The translations under genes and the position numbers were made by a program. A stretch of 64,000 nucleotides of DNA from Torymus aiolomorphi (lineage: Eukaryota; Arthropoda; Insecta; Hymenoptera; Torymidae), in the NCBI GenBank assembly GCA_036365515.1, contig CM070876.1, positions 133,999,394-134,063,393 on the forward strand, given 5' to 3'. Numbering within the stretch: position 1 is the first letter of the stretch; each line of letters begins with the position of its first letter. A model generated the notes under the pieces. That model worked only from the letters and a program-made list of their open reading frames with translations, had not been told where the DNA came from and ran no database searches. This document shows, piece by piece, positions 47,325 to 57,406 of this stretch.

Positions 47325-47888
47325 ATAATATATTACAGTTTAAAGGGGTGCCATGATCGTACCATTACCGACAGAGCAATTCACACAATTACAACCTGAT
47401 TAAAAATAAAATACGTCGAATCACAAAAAATCAAGACAACACTCTTCTGTGTTTTTAACATTCTACCACCCAGTCAAAGTTTGGAATCGAAATATCAAGA
47501 CGTTTTTGCAAAAACTTTGAACAAAGCGAAATTTAATTTCGTTCAAAGTTTTTGAAAAAACAACTTGATATTTCGACTCCAAACTTTGACTGGGTGGTAT
47601 AACGTTAAAAACACAGAAGAGTGTTCCCTGATTAAAAAAAAATATTAAATCCTATTGGATCCTATTAAATTCCCTATATAGTCCATGTATTAAGTCAGTA
47701 AAAAATCCTCATTAAAGTCGATTCAACTAACAGCTTTTTAAAGGAATGAATGGGTTTTTTTTAATCAGGGTTGTCTTGATTTTTTGTGATTCGACGTATT
47801 TTATTTTTAATCAGGTTGTAATTGTGTGAATTGCTCTGTCGGTAATGGTACGACCATGGCACCCCTTTAAACTGTAATATATTATTAT
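47325..47888. repeat. inverted duplication with nested 188-bp palindrome
   Basis: Outer arms (47325-47437 plus 47626-47642, against about 47750-47888) are reverse complements; the outer 30 bp include the last bases of the polymerase-like frame. Inside the left arm lies a palindrome at 47438-47625 with ends AACACTCTTCTGTGTTTTT and CACCCAGTC halves, absent from the right arm, so it inserted later. Confidence 0.75.
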
Positions 47889-47899
47889 TTTTTTATATA

Positions 47900-49500
47900 T
47901 AGACTATATCTCTTATCTCCAATATAGCAAAAATATTTGAAAAACTATTACACAAACGGTTACTAAGCTTTCTAGATAAAAACAAAATTATATCACAGAA
48001 ACAATTCGGTTTCAAAAAAATTAAAGTACTAAAGATGCACTAAATGCTCTAACAAGCTTAATATACAATCAAATAGATCAAAGTGAACCTATAGCAGCCA
48101 CCTTTCTTGATCTTGCCAAGGCATTTGACACAGTGGATCATAAGATACTTCTCAATAAACTATACAACTATGGAATAAGAGGTAAAGTTTACAAACTACT
48201 AAAAAGCTACTTAGATAACAGAAAACAAAGAGTAAAAGTAAACAATTCAAATAGCAATTTCGATACAATACAAATGGAAGTCCCCCAAGGAACAATATTA
48301 GGACCATTATTATTTATTATTTACATAAATGACATGTTTCAAACCATACCAGAACTTTCAATATTGGCTTTTGCTGATGACACTGCAATAATTGTAAAAG
48401 GAAAATCATGGTTAGAAATAGAAATAAAAATGAACCTATACCTAAATAAAGTATCAAACTGGCTGGCTCGAAACAAACTATCCTTAAACATTGATAAAAC
48501 AGTTTACATGGAATTTGGAAGTACACGAAACAGCACTCCGGAAAATTAAAATCTCTGTATACAAGGAAAACAAATAACAAGAGTTGACAGTACCAAATAC
48601 CTAGGAATAACCATTGATAGTAACATGAGATGGGAAAACCACATCACAAAAATTTATAATAAATCAAAATATTTAATCTTTTCTAAGAAGGTAATGAGTT
48701 AAGTCGATCTAACGGAGGCGAGGATTAAAAATAAAAAATTCAACGATTTCATTAGAAAAAGCAACGTTTCGTTGGCTTGGTCTGCCAACCTCTTCAGCCT
48801 ACAATTTTTTATTCAACAGAAAAAAACAATTAATACAATGTAATTAATAGAAACTAAAACACTCGCGTGATACAATAATTAATACCTTAAATTATAACGT
48901 GTGTTACGTAGTACACATGAAGTCGATGTTAACGCAAAACATGAGATTGGTCAGTATTTATAGTATACACAGTAAAGGGTTGGTGTCTGTGTTTACAAAC
49001 AAAACGCAGATACATATAGAAAGAAAAATCAAACGACAACAAATTTAATTTAAAATCTCAATAAAGGAAAATAAAACGTATTTAAAAATTTAACGTCTTC
49101 TATCTTATTTATGTTATTACTGTTGCACTTAATGTGAATCATTTCTGACAATATACGTTTTTTGTAATTAGCTTCCTGATCTAGAATTTTAGTATTGTCC
49201 CAGTCAAAATCATGGAGAAATTTATTCCTCCATTTTTCTAATGAAATCGTTGAATTTTTTATTTCTAATCCTCGCCTCCGTCAGATCGACTTAACTCATT
49301 ACCTTCTTAGAAAAAATTTGGGAGTGCGATATTTTACTCATATTCTACATATTTAATCTTTATTTTTTATAAACTCACTAAAATACTATCGCAACAAAAT
49401 CTAAGGATGCTCTATTACGCTCTTTTTCATAGTATCATGTCTTATGGCATAATTGCATGGGGAGGAGCATACATAAACTCTTCAAACTCTACAGTACAGA
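47900..49500 (+). pseudogene. non-LTR retrotransposon reverse transcriptase (jockey/CR1-like), interrupted
   Basis: Starts with the ISLISNIAKIFEK block (47910), then a QFGFKK segment, FLDLAKAFDTVDHKIL, PQGTILGPLLFIIYIND, and FADDT (FADD codons 48370-48381) followed by LARNKLSLNIDKT. The thumb continues with a TKYLGI-type segment. The frame is cut at 48682 by a small insert and resumes at 49362 with LRMLYYALFHSIMSYGIIAWGG, typical of jockey/CR1-like elements. A stop at 48547 and later frameshifts mark it as dead. No endonuclease domain is seen upstream, so the copy is 5'-truncated. Confidence 0.8.
48682..49348. mobile_element. inverted-repeat insert in the RT with 13-bp direct repeats
   Basis: Flanked by identical ATATTTAATCTTT (48669-48681 and 49349-49361); removing insert and one copy rejoins the RT coding sequence. 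Inside, about 85 bp at 48682-48767 (TCTAAGAAGGTAATGAG ...) are inverted at about 49230-49316. The right end has about 32 extra bases outside the inverted repeat. No coding content. Confidence 0.75.
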
Positions 49501-49839
49501 ATTCTCAAAATAATAAACAAAAATAACTTTTTAAATGAAAAACAGCCACTAAATTTAGATCAAGAATTCACTTACGAATCTCTATTATATCATTACGAAG
49601 ATTTAAAAGAAAACTTTATAAAATCAAATAGCATCACGAGAAAGAAATGCATCATAGTTCCAAAACAAAACAAAAGAATAAGTAACAAGATCAGTTATTT
49701 AAGGGCCATTACTTGTTATAACAATCTGCCTAACAATCTCAAAACACTAACAAACAAAAACAACAGAAAAATTTGAACTAAGAGAATGGATAAAAATAAA
49801 TTAAGATCAACAAGTTATGAACGCACAGCATGAGAAGAA

Positions 49840-50196
49840 ATTATAATAGACTGCAATAAAATCAGAACAATCTTACATGAAGTAAAATACACTAGAAAGG
49901 GCTATGCCCTAATATTACAATATAAAGGAAGGATAACAACAGTCAAGTATGACTGTCTAACATCGGAAGTCCATGTGGATAAGACTATGCTTGACGCATT
50001 ATTATTAGATACTAGAACATACATCTTCTCGATAACCAAATGCATACGACATCAATTTCACTCACACCAACGAATGACAAATTATAACTACACCAAATTA
50101 AAAAAATTCAATAATGATAGATACTTGCAAAATATAAACATAATCGCAGACATTTATTATCCAGTTATTTACTACAGAATCGGAAGAAAAAATTAA
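49840..50196 (+). CDS. unrecognised coding-like stretch
   Basis: Open text from about 49840 (IIIDCNKIRTILHEVKY-like) through a 73-codon frame at 49975-50196. Composition is protein-like (balanced Asp, Lys, Thr, Tyr) but I do not recognise a family. It may be an ORF2 tail or the remains of another element. The end is duplicated in the following tandem repeat. Confidence 0.3.
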   Translation: MIIDCNKIRTILHEVKYTRKGYALILQYKGRITTVKYDCLTSEVHVDKTMLDALLLDTRTYIFSITKCIRHQFHSHQRMTNYNYTKLKKFNNDRYLQNINIIADIYYPVIYYRIGRKN

Positions 50197-50308
50197 ACAA
50201 CCAAAAAAAGTAGATTTATTTATTTATTTATTTTATATTTATTTATTTATTTATCCAGTTATTTACTACAGAATCGGAAGAAAAAATTAAACAACCAAAA
50301 AAAGTATA
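50157..50308 (+). repeat. duplicated ~55-bp segment around (TTTA)n
   Basis: CCAGTTATTTACTACAGAATC through CCAAAAAAAGTA occurs at 50161-50211 and 50255-50305, separated by a TTTA-rich tract. The copies are identical, indicating a recent local duplication. Confidence 0.9.
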
Positions 50309-50638
50309 TTCTTTTATAAGGAAATTTACTAAGTGGCACAACTCGAACAGTAATCCACAAACAATAACATACAACAAAAATTGTCCTTATTGCCATGATC
50401 CTAAAACACGTGGAATTAAGCATACCCATTTCTTAAAAAGCACTGATACAACTGAAAATCAAGGAAAAAATAAAAAACTCACCAAAACAGAACATAATGG
50501 AATAGAAGAAATATATGATATGATTGACAATTATGCCAATGAAAATAGCATTAAATTACTACAAAAACCAGTAAAAACAGAACCAGGAAACAAAACAACT
50601 AACTACAAACAACATCCGTATGACATATGGTGTTATTA
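50263..50638 (+). CDS. unrecognised open frame, no start codon
   Basis: About 125 codons open from the second repeat copy to a TAA at 50636. It contains a CPYCHDPKTRGIKHTHF cluster that could bind zinc. No ATG near the start; no recognised family. Probably part of a degenerate element protein, followed by another unrecognised frame at 50713-50967. Confidence 0.3.
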
Positions 50639-51239
50639 ACTACCTAGGATCAAACAAAGCCCTTTTTTATTTTGATAGAGGGATCAGAGGCAAGCAAACT
50701 TTTACTAATTAAATGTACCCACTAGATGCACAACCAAAACACAAGGATATAGTAGTAATAGATGAAATAGTCTTCACATCAAACTGTAAATACGATTCGA
50801 GTAACCAACACAGGGACATGTTCCCTCATTATAGGGTCACTTGTGCAGTTGGGCTTACATGCCCAGGTCGACTCAACAAACATGAAAGGGTAATTTATGC
50901 AAGAAACAAGAATGCAACAACAGAAACACCTACAACTGCGAGATCTATGCTAATAAGATATTGGTGAGAGTGGTATTGACATATTTTTATTTATAGTTAA
51001 AATTTGTTTCTCCCTGTAACCAAGTTACAGGAGAGTAAACAAATTCGCTCCAAAAGAAATGTATTAGATTGTAAGTTTAGCTTGTAAGTTTATTATATAT
51101 ACCAGACCAGCATACAGGAAGTGACTTCCTCTGCTGGACTACTTTTGTAATGTAATTTTGTATTACTCTGGTTAATAAATAAATAAAAAATAAAAAAAAA
51201 ATAAAATTATAAGGTTTTTCTGAGCATTGCGGTCGTGCC

Positions 51240-51378
51240 TATTATGTAAAAACGATGTTTTTACATAGCGAGGGGGCGGGCGACGAGCGAAGCGAGGAGC
51301 AGTTGTGTGTGGGGGCGGGGGGGGGGGGGGTGGCGTGTCCAGCGCAGCGAGACACGCAGGGGGGCTCGGCCCCCCTAG
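51240..51378 (+). mobile_element. second candidate Helitron-type 3' terminus
   Basis: Contains a hairpin ATGTAAAAACGATGTTTTTACAT, the motif GACGAGCGAAGCGAG (shared with 10352-10400), a G-run, and a final GGGGGGC-TCG-GCCCCCC hairpin ending in CTAG followed by T. The same order of parts as the first candidate suggests two members of one family in opposite orientation. No helicase is near this copy. Confidence 0.45.
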
Positions 51379-51385
51379 TTAAAAT

Positions 51386-51700
51386 TCATTAAACTGTTGT
51401 TGAACTACTGGTAAACTATTGTATTTTTACAATTTGTAGATTCTTACTCTAACTATCGTAGAACTACAGGAACTATGACATCTTTTTGTAATGTATTAAG
51501 CTGTACCGAAACCACTGGGTAACTACAGACAAACATTCGCATTTTTATAATTCATGAAACTGTTGTTGAACTATTAATCAACTACACATCAACTACTAAA
51601 TTTTTACAATTTACAACATTCTGCTTTAAGTATCCAGAAACTACAGGTAAACTATTGCATCGTTCTGAAATGTATTATTATTATTACACTATACTGAATG
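51386..51700. repeat. degenerate direct repeats with AACTAC words
   Basis: Two related ~165-bp units (51386-51545 and 51552-51700) share TTCAT(T/G)AAACTGTTGTTGAACTA and further AACTACNGGTAAACTA words. Noncoding. Confidence 0.6.
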
Positions 51701-52460
51701 TACTGAGTTGCTGCAGATATATATATATGAGATCTTTTTATGTGCATTTGGATATGACCATTTTCAGGGTGAGATAACAAGATAACAATATTTTATGGAA
51801 GCTCATTTACAGAGTATTTGCAAATCTTATTGATTGTAGTATGATCACTTCTTCTGAATATGTGACAATGTTTGAACTTACCGTTGAACAATTATTAGAC
51901 TCTGTAAGCTTTATATATCCAAGGGTCTTTAATATAGTCTGGACGCTGAGGAAAGTCCAATCGGTATCTTGATGATCTTTTATATTTTTGGATACGAAGA
52001 ATCTAAAAATCTTGGTTACCAGGTTCAAAAGTTGCCCCCTTGGTTCTGTTACGGATGGATATCCGTACAAATATGGAGAATAAGAAGAGGTAAGTAGTAC
52101 GATTACAATGGGAGAGTGATTATCAGAAAGCCGAGACTAGTTCATACTGGGCAGGTACACAACCCCCCCCCCCTTCCTACCCGCTGAAAACGTATTTAAT
52201 TGAATCTAGAGGGTAATATATTAGAATTAGTGTAGGATTCTATTTTTTCAAAGAAATGTCATTTTTCAATTGAGCATGTTCTGTAAGAAGTAGTCTGTAA
52301 TACCTATATTACGCATCATCAGAGAAAAACCATACCAATTTTCCTCCCGCGATGCGTGTACTGTTTCCCAGCATACCCTTGCCGAAAATACCACATTCGC
52401 ATCTTTGAGCTGTGGGCGAAAGTGGTACTTTCGGCTAAGTTTTGGTGAAATATTTTTCCG
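51701..52460. other. mixed noncoding DNA
   Basis: An 87-codon minus frame (51807-52070) has no recognised motif. A C-run is at 52161. Nothing else is supported. Confidence 0.45.
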
Positions 52461-52464
52461 ATCT

Positions 52465-54025
52465 CTGTATCTTTGTCTCTGTGCCTCTGTCTCTATGTGT
52501 CAATCGTAACGTCTCTGTCTCTACGTTTATGTCTTTACATTCCTATCTCTCTGCCTCGGTCTTCACGTCTCTGTCTGAACATCTGTCTTTACGTCTCTGT
52601 CTCTACGTCCCTATCTCTGGCCCTAAGCCTCTGTCTCTGTTCCCACGACTCTGTCTCTACGTTTATATCACTAAGCCTCTATGTTCCTGTCTCCTTATCT
52701 CGGTTTTCATTTCTTTGTCTCTATGTGTCTTTCTCTACGTACTGGTCAGTACATATGTGTCTACGCCTCTGTCTCTACGTGTCTGTCTCAATGTCTCCGT
52801 CGCTGCATCTCTATCTCTACGTCTCTGTCTCTACGTCTCTGTCTTTTCCCTTAGCTTCTGTCTCTGTCCCGACGACTCCTTCTCTATGTCTCGATTACTA
52901 AGTCTCTGTCTCTATGTCCCTGCCTCCTTATTTCCGTTTTCGTTTCTTTGTCTGTACCTGTTTTTCTCTACGCACTGGTAAGTACGCATGTGTCTCTACG
53001 CCTCTGTCTCTACGTGTCTGTCTCAATGTCTCTGTCTCTACGTGTCTGTCTCAATGTCTCTGTCTCTACATCGCTGTCTCTACATCCCTGTCTCTACGCC
53101 TCTATCGCTACGTCTCTGTCTCTACTTTACACTTTTTCTACACCTGTGTCTCTGCGTCTCTGTCTCTACGTCTCGGTCTCTCTGCTTCTGTCTCTAGGTT
53201 TCCGTCTCTATGCCTCTGTCTCTACGTATCAATCTCATCGGCTATCTTTTCGTCTATGTCTTCACATTTCTGTCTCTCTGCCGCTGGCTTTGTTTCCTCT
53301 ACGTCTCTGTCTCTCGATACCTGTCTCTGCCCTTAAGCCTCTAGCTCTGTTCCCACGATTGTCTCTATATCTCTATCATTAAGTCTCTCTCTATGTCCCT
53401 GTCTCCTTATCTCCTTATCTCCTTATCTCTGTTTTCATTTCTTTGTGTTTATGTGTCTTTCTCTACGTACTGGTCAGTACGTATGTGTCTCTACGCCTCT
53501 GTCTCAAAGTATCTGTCTCAATGCTTCTGTCTCTACATCTCTTCCTCTACGTCTCTGTCACTTCATTCGTGCCTCTGTTTCTCTGTCTCTACATCCCTGT
53601 CTTTGCCCCTCAGCCTCTGTTTCTGTCCCCACGACTCTGTCTCTAAGTCTCTATCACTGTCTCTGTCTCTATGCCCCTATCTCCTTACCCCCTTATCTCT
53701 ATTTTCATTTCTTTGTCTCTATGTGTCTTTCTTTACGTACTGGTCAGTACGTATGTGTCTCTGCGCCTCTGTCTGAACGTCTCTGTCTCTACGCCTCTAT
53801 CTCTACGACTCTGTCTCTACATCTCTGTCTCTACGTCCCGGTCTCTACAACTCTGTCTCTACGTCCCTGTCTCTAGAACTCGGTCTCCACCTCTCTGTCT
53901 CTTCAACTCTGTGTCTATGTCTCTGTCTTTCCGACTCTGTGTCTACGTCTATGTCTCGGTCTCTGCGCACCTGCCTATACGCGCTTGTCTCTACATGTCT
54001 GTTTTAACATCCCTGTCTCTATACC
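52465..54025. repeat. 14-bp minisatellite, ~110 copies
   Basis: Unit CTCTGTCTCTACGT and variants over about 1.56 kb. As 14 is not a multiple of three, all three forward frames read the same 14-residue Ser/Leu/Tyr/Val pattern, which explains the many overlapping long frames. Higher-order similarity (about 500-700 bp, for example around CTACGTACTGGTCAGTACG at 52740, 53465 and 53735) points to segmental amplification. Confidence 0.92.
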
Positions 54026-54039
54026 CTATGTATTCAACG

Positions 54040-54192
54040 TCTCGAACGTTCGACGCCGAAAGCGTCTCTCCCTCCATGGCTATCTACGACTCGCGCAAGA
54101 GAGCGCTCTCCACGCGCCCGTATTATCTCCCCGCCGTCTACCAAGACATGGCCGACGGCGCACAGTGGGCTCAATCCGACAAAAACTGGTAA
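54040..54192 (+). other. GC-rich coding-like island, possible exon
   Basis: About 50 codons right after the minisatellite with balanced protein-like composition (AIYDSRKRAL, YYLPAVYQDMADGAQW) and GC-rich third positions, unlike its surroundings. It ends AACTG|GTAAAAATT, which could be a splice donor. No family recognised. Confidence 0.3.
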
Positions 54193-54199
54193 AAATTCT

Positions 54200-55164
54200 T
54201 GATTAAAAATTCAAATCAATGAAAAATTTTTTTGTAAAGTGATTCTGGTAGGTATTGTGATTACCTATCAGTAACCGTTTTCCTCGATTACCCTAAATTG
54301 CATAATTTTGGGCCAATGATCACTATGTAGCCTTTTTTACAATTTTGGCCTTTTCTCAATAAATTATAGCTCCTCAGGGATGCATTTTTCATATAGGCAC
54401 AATACATACCAGTTTTTAGGAAATTTTCTGAATTTTCCAAAAAAAATATTTGCAAGGCGATTGAATGCAATTTGAATTATGTGAGAGCTATTATAAAACT
54501 TAAAATATGAAAAAAAGGTTTCGGTCATCAGTACGATGACCAAAAAATTCATGCAAGTACCTTTTTTTATAATAAAAGTACCTGTCACTATCCCAGAATA
54601 GGTCAAAAACTCCATAAAGAGATAAAAAATCAAGAAAATATGATGAACTGCTAAAAAAATCTATTCAAATGCTCCTTCGACTCTTGTAATGAAATATTGC
54701 CTTAGCGGAAGCATTACAAAACATTCACGTTACTAATATAAAAGTAACTGTAAAATTTCGTAAATAGCCATTGCTATTAAAATATATAAAAAAAATTAAG
54801 TATATCAATCAATTATTTAAAATAATTAATTTATAGGTGTACGTAAGAGATAATTCCTTTCTTACGTATGACTGCATGACTCCTCACTTAAAGAAGTATC
54901 ATTACAACTTGTATGTTAATCATATTATAAAAGTAATGTATGTATATACAAATATATACATACATAAAATCAGTAAGTAAAATATTTCGTTGTTTCCTCG
55001 TACTAAGAAATCGCCAAATAATAGTCGAAAAATGACTTTGAATAGAGGTTACAATAATACTTACAAATTCTATCGTATTTTGAATTTAGTTAGTTTGCTT
55101 GTATCCTTCGGCCAATAAGGTACATAACTATTAAGCCCGTATTTATAATTTATGTTATATAATC
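54200..55164. other. AT-rich noncoding DNA
   Basis: No motif-bearing frame. The last part may hold the promoter of the gene starting at 55165. Confidence 0.45.
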
Positions 55165-55510
55165 ATGGCTCGTATTGAAATAAAAAATAGTGAAATATAT
55201 TATATATTTAAAAACAAAGACGGTAGTTTTAATGAAAAAAAAGAAGCTGTTATCAATGAATTATTGCGTGTGTACTTTTTTGAGGATAATGAAGAGATTA
55301 GAAATTCTTTAAAATATAGACTCAGAACAACTTTTTTCAATAATTTGCAAAAAAAACTGAAACTCATGCCTAAAAACAAAAAAAAATCTGAATATTTTGA
55401 GAGTGCAAATGTGTCCTGGTTAACGTCGAATTTCGTGCTCGATTTGGCAAAATTAAGGAAGCTTGATCATGTTAATGATGACACTGTAGTTGCTTCCTCA
55501 GCTGCGGCAG
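55165..55510 (+). CDS. exon 1 of a RAG1/Transib-like transposase
   Basis: ATG at 55165 (context AATCATGG) opens 115 codons, ending at a consensus donor CAG|GTGAGA (55510/55511, phase 1). The protein is Lys/Asn/Glu-rich and ends in a segment with KSEYFESANVSWLTSNF, which resembles the N-terminal FFES..WLT motif of a multi-copy arthropod transposase family with a RAG1-like core. The frame beyond 55511 enters microsatellite-like repeats, supporting the splice. The exon joins in phase with 63734. The catalytic exons would lie beyond the window. Confidence 0.5.
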
Positions 55511-55549
55511 GTGAGAACAATCAAGCTTTTTGTATCCCAGGTGTAAATG

Positions 55550-56005
55550 GAAAATATATGTTTCTGTATATAAACGTATATAAATGTATATATCTGTATA
55601 TAAGTGTATGCAAATGGTGTAATCGGAACACTTTCTACGGGTATATACATTTATAAACATTTATATACGGTTATGTACATTTATATACATCTATACAGAA
55701 TTTTATATATCTTCTCAATCTTCTTGAATAGTTGCATTGAAAATTCTTGGTTCTCGAATCTATATACATTTGTATACTTTTGTATACATTTATATACTTT
55801 TATACACAATTCTATAAAACTTGCAAAAATGTCTTAGAAAGTAAAAATTATAAGAAATGTATAAAAATGTATATAAATGTATATAAACGTATATGAATGT
55901 ATATAACTTGACTGTATATAAATGTAGAAAATATTCGAATTACAACATTTACATACATTCATATACAGATATATACATTTATATAAATATCCACCAGGGA
56001 TATCA
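55550..56005. repeat. TATATAAATG/TATATAAACG word cluster
   Basis: TATATAAA(T/C)G and its reverse complement recur more than 20 times in five clusters (around 55560, 55640, 55770, 55865 and 55960), separated by unrelated 40-60-bp stretches. Clusters alternate in orientation, so the RNA could fold extensively. It lies at the start of the predicted intron. Confidence 0.65.
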
Positions 56006-56331
56006 CGTTTAAAAAATGCTTTATTTTATAAAAATAATATCATGTAATATTTTGAACCCGTTAACGTCAAATATGCGTAATTCGTACAGGTAAGTTAAGA
56101 TGCATTATTTTAAGATAAAAAAAAAAGGGAAAAAAATTCGCGACAGACATATATATATATATATATATCTGACTATTTTTGGGTGTGCTCTTTCGAAATC
56201 TGCGGTGAAAAGTCAAACGATTGACGGTGTATAATGTATTTTATATAAATATGAGGCGTTTCACGTCAGCTCTCCAGGCGCGGCGCGCGAGCGCGAAATC
56301 ATGCTGTTTTCAGCTTGTGTTTGAAGGGCTA

Positions 56332-56682
56332 AGATGTATCTAAAAAAAATAATCCCCAAGTGATTTCGATGTATTTTTTCTTCAGCTTTCCGATGGTGCT
56401 ATTAGTTTCTCAAACTTTTTCAATTCTAACCTCAAAAAAACATAAAACGTGTTATATCTCAAAAACTATATTTTTAATATTTTTTTTTACCTGCTAGATC
56501 GAAAGAGGAGGAAATTTTACATGGATATAGCCTTTTCCTACATAGGGGTTTTTTGATTTTTTCGAGATATTATTCAAGAAATACTTAGAATTGAAAAATT
56601 TTGAGAAACTAATAGCACCATCGGAAAGCTGAGGAAAAAATACATCGAAATCACTTGGGGATTATTTTTTTTAGATACATCT
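56332..56682. mobile_element. 351-bp TA-inserted MITE
   Basis: Ends AGATGTATCTAAAAAAAATA and its inverse, inverted over about 85 bp (56332-56415 / 56600-56682), flanked by TA on both sides. It interrupts the left arm of the surrounding transposon, whose right arm shows the uninterrupted sequence. Noncoding. Confidence 0.8.
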
Positions 56683-56850
56683 TACAAGTAACCCTACGGA
56701 AGTGTCACTCACCGATTTACCTGAGACTTTGCATACGGCTTCTATATCGAAAAATATGAGACACGTATTTTTTTTTAGCTGCCCATAAAGAGTTTTAAGG
56801 TCGTAAATCACCAATCGTGAATTTTTATACGTGAAATGAGAATATATCAT

Positions 56851-57406
56851 CAGTAAATCCATAACTTCGTAACCCTTTTCGTGTTCCAAAAAAAATTTTT
56901 TTTTTTAGCACACCTATGAGACATGTTTTTTCTGGCACATTACACCTTATATTATAAGGAAAAAACGTTGTCCAATCGAAAACTTTTGGGTGAAATCCAT
57001 ATTTTGCTGAGGAAAATGAGCGATTTTTCCCGAATCCACGTAATTCAATGATTTTTGATTATTTTTAGCGATTTTGAAATGCACGTAACTTGGCGCCGAA
57101 TTGATCGATTTTAACGATTCTCATCTCAAATTAAAGCTCTTTTTTTACTGTAATCGTTTTTTGCGGAATGTTTGTTGGCCACTTTCATAGATTGCTATTG
57201 GTTAATCAACAAGGACCGCACTTTTCGTCCATTTTTCCCATGTTAAATTCCCATAAGAAAAATGAAATGCAGCAAAAAAATGGATGCACCCATAATTTCT
57301 TCTTATAATATAAGGTGTAATGTGCCAAAAAACGTGTCTCATAGGTGTGCTCGGAAAAGAAATTTTGGAACTCGAAAAGGGTCACAAAATTATGAATTTA
57401 GTAAAT
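56851..57406. mobile_element. foldback MITE, ~550 bp
   Basis: Arms of about 110 bp (56851-56960 and 57290-57406) share CCCTTTTCG(T/A)GTTCCAAAA, GCACACCTATGAGACA(T/C)G and GCACATTACACCTTATATTATAAG in opposite orientation. Target duplication not resolved. Noncoding interior. Confidence 0.7.

Larger units (their letters stand above)
43942..47343 (+). pseudogene. remnant of a type-B DNA polymerase-like protein of a virus-like element
   Basis: Coding pieces in one direction: 43942-44096, 46314-46617 and about 46690-47343, with stops and frame changes between. Recognisable parts are a NKYNPI-like start, a NDDDECYKWAILSALHP block, ENELNFDGIEFP-like and FEK segments, and a Cys/His finger-like segment (CDRRLHF...KHAIDC) that in related proteins precedes the exonuclease-polymerase domains of protein-primed type-B DNA polymerases found in Polinton-like or endogenous DNA-virus-like elements of arthropods. 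The polymerase domain itself is absent. The first gap is a transposon; excising it with one TAA keeps the frame open. Assignment is from memory and moderate. Confidence 0.5.
49500..51210 (+). mobile_element. 3' part of the non-LTR element with degenerate coding and A-rich tail
   Basis: Downstream of RT, degenerate coding pieces continue (an RAITCYNNLP segment near 49700, typical of the C-terminus of jockey-like ORF2, then unrecognised text). The end at 50990-51210 has a CCTGTAACCAAGTTACAGG hairpin (near 51013) and finishes with TTAATAAATAAATAAAAAATAAAA, typical of a non-LTR 3' tail. Confidence 0.6.

Noticed and set aside
52442..54192. Seven overlapping Ser/Leu-rich frames
   Set aside because: Produced by the 14-bp minisatellite; the same peptide appears in all three forward phases.
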